Below are positions 15,400-22,150 of a stretch of 40,410 bases of DNA, in pieces. The position numbers and the translations under genes are program-made. The notes beneath the pieces were generated by a model. The model saw nothing but the letters and a program-made list of their open reading frames with translations. It did not search any database and had not been told where the DNA came from. Source of the DNA: a virus; the IMG/VR virus record IMGVR_UViG_3300037277_000065, positions 1-40,410 of that record. The stretch is one strand, 5' to 3'. Within the stretch, counting starts at the first letter, position 1, and every line of letters starts with the position of its first letter.

Positions 15400-17079
15400 A
15401 TGCTCAACGGACTTATTAATACAGCCATTGTGGGTTCTAGCATTAAGGATGGGGTAAAAAAAGCTAAGCAAGCTTTTAAGCCATCTACTAATGTCCATGA
15501 TGAGATTTTAAATAACAAGCCTGTGGTCATTCCGCCTGAATCTATAACAAACAAGTCAGCGTCAGATACTATTGATGCCCTATTTGAAAAGTTATCTTAT
15601 GAAGTGGTTGATGAAGATACAGGCAATGAAGGAAAAGAATTAAAACAGCATACTTTGCTACCCAAAGCTCTTGCGGCAGCAATACTTGCCGCAGGAGTTT
15701 CTAGCGCTATTTCACATAGAGACCCGTTTGCTCCATTTATCCAAATGAAAGATGCTGTAAAGTCTGTGCCTGAGATTGTTGGAGATAAATTCTTATTTAA
15801 GGGCAGAGCAGGAAAAGCTTTAAAGAAAGCATTCTCAAAAGCCAAAGATATGTCAAAGAATAAAGCTCCTGGAGAAGCTAACTTGTCTAACTTTGCAAAA
15901 GGTTTGCAAGGCGAGTCTAAAAAAACAGTTGCAGAAAAAGATAGATTCCTAAAAGGTCTTGTTCTCGGAGCAGGTATTGGTGCAGGTAATCTTGGTGTCC
16001 ATATGCTTGGAGATAAGTATTTTGAAAATAAGAATACTGTACAGAAGTCATATGATTCTATGCCAGAGCCTGTATCTGAAATTTATCATGCAAGAAAAAA
16101 AGATAAATACACAGACAACAGACGCAAACATAGTTCCAGTTATAACAACAGGACTCTGTATAAAACATCAGAAATTATAGACGAAGCTTATGAAAAACTA
16201 GCATCTACACCTACGTTTACTGGTGGCAAACATTTTTTTAAAAAAGTCCTAAAGGAAGACGTAGCTCAAAATGCATTACGTTCTCTGCCATACTTCGCAG
16301 TTCCTGCGGCAGCGAGCTACGCAACAGGAAGGGACTTGCGTTACGATGCACGCAAAGTGAATAAAGGTGGCAACGATAAGATAGTTATTGATGTTCCTAT
16401 AAGTGATTTTAAAAAGAAAAAGATGGAGAAAAAAGCAGGAATAGGCAAGCTTTTCAAGAAAAAACCTCCAGTGCACGAATCAATGCCTTGGAAGCATTTC
16501 TTTAAATATGAGATGCCTGCTGCGACTGCAAGGTCTTTATCGTTTGCGTTGCCTGCTACAGCTTTAACAGCTATGTCAGGAAGAAATATACGGGGATCTG
16601 GCGAAAAGATTAATCAAGCTGATAGAAAACCAGTAGAGCCAGGCAAAGCTCGAATCACTATAGAAACAGGTCATCATCACAAGACTCCAGAAATGGACTC
16701 AAAAAGTGCAACGGAGAGCATCGAATCGCTCTTTAAGACAGCGATAGCTGTGAACGTAAAAAAAAAGCGTAAAATAGACATACGTACGCGAGTAAAGCAA
16801 TTTATGGAAAGGAACAGGTTAAACCTTATGACAAATAGTGACATTTTAAAAAATATAGTTCGTGGAGCTATGGAGCAAAAGACCGTAAACATTACTTACG
16901 TTGATGCTAAAGGTCTAACATCTACCAGAGAGACAGAGCCTTACGAAATGAGAGATAATAAGTACTGGGGATATTGTAAAGACAAAAACAGTATCCGACA
17001 ATTCAAAATGGAGAATGTCACAAGCGCTACTGTGACAGAGAATAAATATTCTCCAAGATGGGAAGTTAAGATAAAGTGA
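15400..17079 (+). CDS. virion-operon protein with C-terminal WYL-like domain, 559 aa
   Basis: The last 75 residues look like a WYL domain: IVRGAMEQKTVNITY, then ETEPYEM, KYWGYC (521-526), IRQFKMENV and NKYSPRW. WYL domains bind ligands or nucleic acid and are usually parts of transcription regulators. The rest is unlike a regulator: alanine/glycine segments at 89-104 (KALAAAILAAGVSSA) and 185-204 (GLVLGAGIGAGNLG), plus a duplicated unit (277-333 and 365-424, each starting KHFFK and containing RSL, PA and a GR). A motif like SASDTIDALFEKL recurs at about 53, 255 and 436. AAGGAGG precedes the ATG. It is probably virion-associated or ejected; the WYL call rests on pattern match by eye. Confidence 0.75.
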   Translation: MLNGLINTAIVGSSIKDGVKKAKQAFKPSTNVHDEILNNKPVVIPPESITNKSASDTIDALFEKLSYEVVDEDTGNEGKELKQHTLLPKALAAAILAAGVSSAISHRDPFAPFIQMKDAVKSVPEIVGDKFLFKGRAGKALKKAFSKAKDMSKNKAPGEANLSNFAKGLQGESKKTVAEKDRFLKGLVLGAGIGAGNLGVHMLGDKYFENKNTVQKSYDSMPEPVSEIYHARKKDKYTDNRRKHSSSYNNRTLYKTSEIIDEAYEKLASTPTFTGGKHFFKKVLKEDVAQNALRSLPYFAVPAAASYATGRDLRYDARKVNKGGNDKIVIDVPISDFKKKKMEKKAGIGKLFKKKPPVHESMPWKHFFKYEMPAATARSLSFALPATALTAMSGRNIRGSGEKINQADRKPVEPGKARITIETGHHHKTPEMDSKSATESIESLFKTAIAVNVKKKRKIDIRTRVKQFMERNRLNLMTNSDILKNIVRGAMEQKTVNITYVDAKGLTSTRETEPYEMRDNKYWGYCKDKNSIRQFKMENVTSATVTENKYSPRWEVKIK

Positions 17080-17092
17080 GAGGAGTTGCACC

Positions 17093-19333
17093 ATGAGTCT
17101 AATAAAAGTTAAAAGAGGGATGAGAAATAATGTTCCTGCTTCTAACAGCGCAGGCGAATTAGTCTTTGCTATGGACACAAAAGAATTGCTTATTGGCAAT
17201 GGACCAAGCTTGCCAAATACGCTGTTGGTTAAAAAGAATGTCTTTGATGCAACTGTCGCTCCTATCAATACTAATGATGGATTGCAGGGCTATACCGTGG
17301 GTAGCATATGGGTGGATATTACACACAAAAAATGTTATACATGCATAGATACAACGACTGGTAATGCTGTATGGTCGGAATCTACACTTGCTAGAGGCAA
17401 TCTTGCAGAAACCACATCTTCTGTACTGACTATCACTGGAGGAACTTCGGCCATACTTGGTTCTGGAGTCACAGTTCAAGTTAAGCAGTCTAGTGGTTCA
17501 CAAGCTGGATATTTGTCTTCTACGGACTGGACTACATTTAATAATAAACAATCAGCTCTCACTATCGGCAGCGTTACAGAGTCTACATCGTCTGTGCTAA
17601 CTATAGTTGGCGGCACGGGAGCTATCATAGGCTCTGGAGTAACAGTTCAGGTTAAACAGGCTTCTGCATCTCAGTCAGGATATCTATCATCTACAGACTG
17701 GGCAACATTTAATAGTAAAGAGCCAGCTATTACGAAGGGCAATTTAATTGAGTCTACATCCTCTGTGCTAGCAATAACTGGCGGTACAGGAGCTGTGATA
17801 GGGTCTGGACTCACAATACAGGTAAAGCAAGCAACATCTGCACAAGCTGGTTATCTAACAAGTACTGATTGGGCAACTTTTAATGCTAAACAACCTGCTC
17901 TAGGTTTCACTCCTGAGAACATAGCTAACAGAGGAATCGCTTCTGGCTACGCAACCCTTGATGGCTCGTCAAAACTTGTTCAGAACGTAGACGCTAGCAA
18001 GATTACTTCCGGAACAATAGATATAGCTAGGCTCCCTGCTGGATCTTTAGAAAGATTAGTCAAAGTAGCTAACCAAACAGCTAGATTCGCCCTTACCACA
18101 GCTACGGTTCAGCTTGGTGATAGTGTTCAGCAACTTGACACTGGCATTATGTACATTGTAGTTGACGAAGCTAATCTCGGCAATGCCGCAGGATACACAG
18201 CATACACAGCTGCAACAGCATCTGCTGTTGATTGGAGTGGAGTTTTAAATAAGCCAACTACTTATTCTGGATATGGAATAACAGATGTTACGCCATCTTC
18301 ACATATAGGCTCTGGAGGGACTTCTCATGCTGTGGCAACAACTTCTGTTGCAGGTTTTGAAAGTGCCGCAGACAAAACTAAGCTTGATGGTATATTTGCT
18401 GGAGCAACAAAGGTTGAGTCGTCTGCTACGAATGGCAACATTAAAGTAAACGGTTCTGAGATGGTGGTCTTTACAGGAATAAAAAATAACTATGCAGCAA
18501 CTACTAATCCAACAGTGACTAATGACTCGTCTCAAGGATATTCTATAGGGAGTGCATGGGTAAACACTACTCTTGATAACTACTATGTATGCACTGATGT
18601 TACAGTTGGTGCCGCTGTATGGTTATTAACAGCGGCAATAAGTGCAGTACCTACTCCAAGAAGTTTTGTTCAAGGTTGCAGACTTGTTTATTTAACAGCT
18701 TCTACATTTGCAATTAATGTAGGAACTATAAATATTTCAGGTACAACATACGAAATTGCTTCAAAAATAAATGTAGGATGGGGGAATGTAGCGACAGGTA
18801 CAACGAAGGCAGCGAGCACTTGGTATTATGTTTATCTAAAGAACGTGTCAGGAGTCTTAACTCCATATATCTCAATAGCAGTTCCGGACAAAGATTCTTT
18901 TGGTAACACTTTAACTACCGCTTATGACACTGCGGCAAAATACAATTCGTCATGGGGAAGATTTGTAGGATCATTCAAGACGGATGCAAGTCAGAATCTT
19001 ATTAATTTTTATGTGAATGGGAATGTAGTTCAGTTTGTAGGAGCTGGATACCTGTACATACTCACATCAGGAACAGCAACAACAAAAACAGCAGTAAATT
19101 GTAGGACATATGTTCCGTACACTTCTCAGATGTTTAGTATGTACATTGAAGATTTGAGTGGATCGGGAGCTAAATTTGTTGGAGATTCTTCGTCATGGAC
19201 ATGGCAAGGTACTAACATGACAGGCTCTGTAGAAGTAAGTATACCAGTAACAAATAACAGTGTTTATTATCAAGTGTCTAGTGCGACAAGAAATATATCT
19301 CTTGGTGTACACGCATATCTAGAAGAAATATAA
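17093..19333 (+). CDS. modular tail fibre protein, 746 aa
   Basis: Residues 1-45 are the Mtd-type anchor (IKVKRGMRNNVP, then GELVFAMDTKELLIG). A module with GYTVGSIWVD, CYTCIDTTTG and AVW appears at about 62-100, and again near 480-515 (GYSIGSAWVN, YYVCTD). Between them lie three copies of the SSVLTITGGT / GYLSSTDWATFN unit shared with the 1470-aa fibre. The C-terminal 220 residues (from FVQGCRLVYLTAS) are beta-rich and unrepeated and may be the receptor-binding tip. The gene is on the opposite strand to the other fibres and contains the inverted repeats listed separately. AGAGGAG precedes the ATG. Confidence 0.9.
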   Translation: MSLIKVKRGMRNNVPASNSAGELVFAMDTKELLIGNGPSLPNTLLVKKNVFDATVAPINTNDGLQGYTVGSIWVDITHKKCYTCIDTTTGNAVWSESTLARGNLAETTSSVLTITGGTSAILGSGVTVQVKQSSGSQAGYLSSTDWTTFNNKQSALTIGSVTESTSSVLTIVGGTGAIIGSGVTVQVKQASASQSGYLSSTDWATFNSKEPAITKGNLIESTSSVLAITGGTGAVIGSGLTIQVKQATSAQAGYLTSTDWATFNAKQPALGFTPENIANRGIASGYATLDGSSKLVQNVDASKITSGTIDIARLPAGSLERLVKVANQTARFALTTATVQLGDSVQQLDTGIMYIVVDEANLGNAAGYTAYTAATASAVDWSGVLNKPTTYSGYGITDVTPSSHIGSGGTSHAVATTSVAGFESAADKTKLDGIFAGATKVESSATNGNIKVNGSEMVVFTGIKNNYAATTNPTVTNDSSQGYSIGSAWVNTTLDNYYVCTDVTVGAAVWLLTAAISAVPTPRSFVQGCRLVYLTASTFAINVGTINISGTTYEIASKINVGWGNVATGTTKAASTWYYVYLKNVSGVLTPYISIAVPDKDSFGNTLTTAYDTAAKYNSSWGRFVGSFKTDASQNLINFYVNGNVVQFVGAGYLYILTSGTATTKTAVNCRTYVPYTSQMFSMYIEDLSGSGAKFVGDSSSWTWQGTNMTGSVEVSIPVTNNSVYYQVSSATRNISLGVHAYLEEI
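17471..17508 (+). repeat. 38-bp inverted repeat, copy B
   Basis: Identical over 38 bases to the minus strand of 6464-6501, in the first repeat unit of the 746-aa fibre (about residues 127-139). Confidence 0.85.
17819..17872 (+). repeat. 54-bp inverted repeat, copy B
   Basis: Identical over 54 bases to the minus strand of 10117-10170 and in the same reading frame (about residues 243-260 of the 746-aa fibre). The flanks diverge at once, so the identity is local. Confidence 0.9.
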
Positions 19334-19347
19334 GGAGGATTTTAACA

Positions 19348-19983
19348 ATGAACATTATAGTTAAGGCAAACAGTTTCATTCGTTCATCATCAGATGGAGA
19401 ACTAACAACTGACGATTTAACAGAAACAGTCGTAAGTGTAGACTACGATTTTGGACCAAATAACATAGTAGACCCTTACGGATTACCTTTGTTTAGGTAT
19501 ATCAATGATCAAGTTGTTCCTGTTACAAGCATTGAAGAGTGGCATACAGACCCTATATACTGGCAAGCGTATCTTAAGAAATTGAAAGATCAGATAGATG
19601 GTGATATTGAGTCTTTAACAAATGATGAGTTAAAAGATATCTATGACAACGGTGATCAATATACTAAAGCTATGATGTATCAGGAATTAAAGAATTCAAC
19701 TCCTGCAAATCAACCGTCTGTAAATCTATTGCTTGAAGTTGGAATGAGAGTTATGGCCGAATGGTTTTACATCAAAGAAGTTGAGCAAAGAGAACCTACA
19801 ACAGAAGAGACTGCTGGGTTCCATCAGGCATTAACAACTATCCACAACCACTCTGTGGATATGGGTCTGCCAATCAGTACAACTTCATGGTTCCAAGCAT
19901 ACTTTGCAACTATGCTTGCAGGGCTAGATTCTATAAGAACTGCTTCTCGTAGTAAAAGATTATATGTGACAGGCACTTATTAA
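19348..19983 (+). CDS. hypothetical protein after fibre gene, 211 aa
   Basis: A 211-residue soluble protein beginning MNIIVKANSFIRSSSD. The second half is helical (SVNLLLEVGMRVMAEW and later residues). No family is recognised. It follows the 746-aa fibre by 14 bases with GGAGG before the ATG, and a perfect palindromic terminator ends the operon behind it. A fibre-assembly or attachment role would fit the position, as such genes often follow fibre genes, but there is no sequence evidence for it. Confidence 0.75.
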   Translation: MNIIVKANSFIRSSSDGELTTDDLTETVVSVDYDFGPNNIVDPYGLPLFRYINDQVVPVTSIEEWHTDPIYWQAYLKKLKDQIDGDIESLTNDELKDIYDNGDQYTKAMMYQELKNSTPANQPSVNLLLEVGMRVMAEWFYIKEVEQREPTTEETAGFHQALTTIHNHSVDMGLPISTTSWFQAYFATMLAGLDSIRTASRSKRLYVTGTY

Positions 19984-19984
19984 T

Positions 19985-20028
19985 ACACAAAAAAATAGTC
20001 CACGAATTCGTGGACTATTTTTTTGTGT
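19985..20028. terminator. 44-bp perfect palindromic terminator
   Basis: A 22-base arm ending GAA and its exact complement form a 44-bp palindrome with A7 and T7 tracts symmetrically placed (core TAGTCCACGAATTCGTGGACTA written as two arms of 11). It ends the rightward virion operon just after the 211-aa gene and would stop transcription from either side. Confidence 0.9.
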
Positions 20029-20055
20029 GGATAACTCTGTGGATAATGTGGATAA
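20026..20055 (-). promoter_or_regulatory. three exact DnaA boxes
   Basis: Three copies of TGTGGATAA, the complement of the strict DnaA box TTATCCACA, lie at 20026-20034, 20038-20046 and 20047-20055. The last two abut. They are immediately before an AT-rich stretch and the start of the portal/polymerase operon. They may be part of a replication origin, a DnaA-controlled promoter or a DnaA-binding decoy. Confidence 0.75.
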
Positions 20056-20064
20056 CGATGAAAC

Positions 20065-20091
20065 TTTACTTTAAACGCTCAGTGTTATAAA
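20065..20091 (+). promoter_or_regulatory. possible promoter of portal/polymerase operon
   Basis: TTTACT, 15 bases, TATAAA lies just downstream of the DnaA boxes and before the 56-aa gene. Spacing and -35 are poor, so it is tentative. It is the only candidate I see for this operon after the preceding terminator. Confidence 0.3.
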
Positions 20092-20125
20092 ATTTAAGTA
20101 AATGAATACGGAGGAGGTAATCGCA

Positions 20126-20296
20126 ATGACAGACGCACAAGCAATCCAAAGCCACCCAGCATTCCTTGCTTACAGAGGTAATAACGTAAAGCCAGTGGAC
20201 ACAGTTGACACACAGCTAGAGACAGCTAGAATAGATAAAAATGAACCATCAGAGCAAGAGAAAAATGTTGGCGGGGGTGAGGGAGGCAAGGCATAA
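20126..20296 (+). CDS. small hypothetical protein, 56 aa
   Basis: GGAGGAGG ends eight bases before ATG 20126, which is therefore preferred to the ATG at 20102. The 56-residue protein (MTDAQAIQSHPAFLAYRG...) has a polar, probably disordered second half ending GGGEGGKA. It is the first gene after the DnaA boxes and terminates inside a hairpin (20283-20308), overlapping the upstream part of the next frame. No function can be assigned. Confidence 0.7.
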   Translation: MTDAQAIQSHPAFLAYRGNNVKPVDTVDTQLETARIDKNEPSEQEKNVGGGEGGKA

Positions 20297-20308
20297 CAGC
20301 CTCGCCTC
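20283..20308 (+). other. hairpin between ribosome site and 609-aa start
   Basis: Arms GAGGCAAGGC (20283-20292) and GCCTCGCCTC (20299-20308) pair with one mismatch around ATAACA. The hairpin contains the stop of the 56-aa gene and most of a GGGAGG sequence, and it ends seven bases before the ATG at 20316. It may control translation of the next gene. Confidence 0.5.
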
Positions 20309-20315
20309 ATTTATT

Positions 20316-22145
20316 ATGAGAAAAATATCAGAAGATATCATAAATGATGCCTACAACGAAGTGATAGGTGAAAATGAAAGCATAAGAAAGTCTGCCGCCC
20401 CAATGGACAAGACTGCTTTTGATGTTTCTATCAATCCCTCAAGCCTAGTAGGAGCTATTACGGGGGCATTTATTGCAAACAAAAAGATAAAAGCCGACAG
20501 TCTTAAAAGGCAAATGGAAGGTGAAAATTCCAGTGTCCTCCAAGGCAACTATTACTCGCAAGTACAAAATCTTGCGAGTAACTTAAAGATTATATTCACT
20601 CCTTTTGGAGCTGTCTTCGTTGTAAAGAACGGCATCAAAGAGATTACTATAGAGACTATTGGAACAGACGAAATGAGTTCTGTCATGTATGAAGCTTGGC
20701 AACATAAAGATGCTGAGTACTTCAAGCATTTACTTTTAAACAAGATGTATAGTGAAATACAGTTTGTAGAACAGCAATTTGCTAAAAATATACTAGAAAA
20801 ACAACTTGGCTTACAGAAACACATTACAAAACAAGCATCATCTGCTCAGGACATTGATGTCCTCACCATGAGTATCGGAGAAATAGTAGAGAATATCGCA
20901 TCGATAAAAGATTTTTATTCTAAGCAAAACGAAGCCACAGAGAAGCTTGCAGACATTTTACTTAGAATGGTTGACGATGGAACTGAATATAAAATCTCCT
21001 GGGAGTTCACAAGGCCTTTAGAGAAGTATGCTTTCTTAGGTAACTCATTAAGTTTTTTAGGACTAGGTGGCTCAGCTAGTGATATTCGTTCTTTGCAAGG
21101 AAGCTATCTCAGTCCTCATTACTTGGCGAACAGAGTAAAAGTCGGATTCCTCCCAGACAGAGTCGTGTTCATGGTGGACGACAAAGTCATCAGTTCTCTG
21201 CTTGCCTTAGATATGGACTCAGAAGCTTTTGATTATTTTGAAAAGCAGAATAAAAAGTTCTTTAGAGATTATTTTAATTCTGAATCTAAAAAAGGCATGA
21301 AAAGGATGAAGGGAAGACTTCCTCAAGATAAAATTGAAAAATCAGCCCAAGAGAAAATGACTATTACAAGCATCTTCTCTGAAAATAACATACACCCAGT
21401 CATTTATCTTCAAGTTCTAAATAAAGAACTCGGAGAAGAATGGACTACTTGGGATGTTAACGCAATGATTAAAGTTATTGAGGATCACTTCCGCATCGAA
21501 GACATTGATGATATACCTCTTAACAAGATTATGTGCATTCATAGCCTTAAGAACAACCTATATCCATTTACTAGTTACCATGTGTTTGAGAAGATTATAA
21601 GAGCTTTTAGCAACAAGCCTATAGACTTCTTTCAGCGTGAGAATAATGATTTAACTATAGAAGAACTAGCGTTCGGGTTCAAGGTCATTAAGACCATAGT
21701 TCCGAATTTTACAGAGAGTATTAACTCAGAAGTTATTAGTTATATCATAGAGACTTTGTATTCGATGAATTGCAGGTATTTCAATCCAGACATTAATGAG
21801 CATGAATTCTTTGACCACATAAATGAATATCTCCTTGATACTTACGACTCACACGATGTGTCTAAGATTGATGGCGAGAAAGAACAAGCTGAGTCTGTAA
21901 GGCTCAATGGGATAATGCAGACAACAATTGCTAGGATACTTAAAGTTATACATGAACACTATCCTGCCAATAAGCCTTTCAAGGGAGGCAGAGAGGTCAG
22001 AACTATTCTTGAGAAACTCCCTCTCCCTGATAATATTCGTAATATCGTTAGCCTTCAAATAACAGATGGTATGCTTGCAAATAGAGAAATAGCAACACAG
22101 AGTGCGATACTAAATGAACAACAACGACTTTTTGGATTGAGGTGA
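20316..22145 (+). CDS. unknown protein upstream of portal, 609 aa
   Basis: I place the start at ATG 20316 (MRKISEDIINDAYNEV), because that N-terminus resembles the neighbouring virion proteins. In-frame starts at 20241 and 20265 have poor ribosome sites but cannot be excluded. The protein is soluble, largely helical and charged, with a short glycine/alanine stretch near the N-terminus (LVGAITGAFIANKK). It carries RKSAAP, DKTAF and EKSAQ, peptides of the kind repeated in other genes here. No domain is recognised. The stop is five bases before the portal start, and position next to the portal suggests a virion or assembly protein. Confidence 0.8.
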   Translation: MRKISEDIINDAYNEVIGENESIRKSAAPMDKTAFDVSINPSSLVGAITGAFIANKKIKADSLKRQMEGENSSVLQGNYYSQVQNLASNLKIIFTPFGAVFVVKNGIKEITIETIGTDEMSSVMYEAWQHKDAEYFKHLLLNKMYSEIQFVEQQFAKNILEKQLGLQKHITKQASSAQDIDVLTMSIGEIVENIASIKDFYSKQNEATEKLADILLRMVDDGTEYKISWEFTRPLEKYAFLGNSLSFLGLGGSASDIRSLQGSYLSPHYLANRVKVGFLPDRVVFMVDDKVISSLLALDMDSEAFDYFEKQNKKFFRDYFNSESKKGMKRMKGRLPQDKIEKSAQEKMTITSIFSENNIHPVIYLQVLNKELGEEWTTWDVNAMIKVIEDHFRIEDIDDIPLNKIMCIHSLKNNLYPFTSYHVFEKIIRAFSNKPIDFFQRENNDLTIEELAFGFKVIKTIVPNFTESINSEVISYIIETLYSMNCRYFNPDINEHEFFDHINEYLLDTYDSHDVSKIDGEKEQAESVRLNGIMQTTIARILKVIHEHYPANKPFKGGREVRTILEKLPLPDNIRNIVSLQITDGMLANREIATQSAILNEQQRLFGLR

Positions 22146-22150
22146 TATAG

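Noticed and set aside
4347-19333. Diversity-generating retroelement, suggested by the Mtd-like N-termini
   Set aside because: I saw no reverse transcriptase motif and no template/variable repeat pair with adenine-specific differences; the similarity is limited to the anchoring N-terminus.
19985-20028. The 44-bp palindrome as an attachment or resolution site
   Set aside because: Placement right after a gene end and symmetric A7/T7 tracts fit a bidirectional terminator, and no integrase or resolvase is visible nearby.
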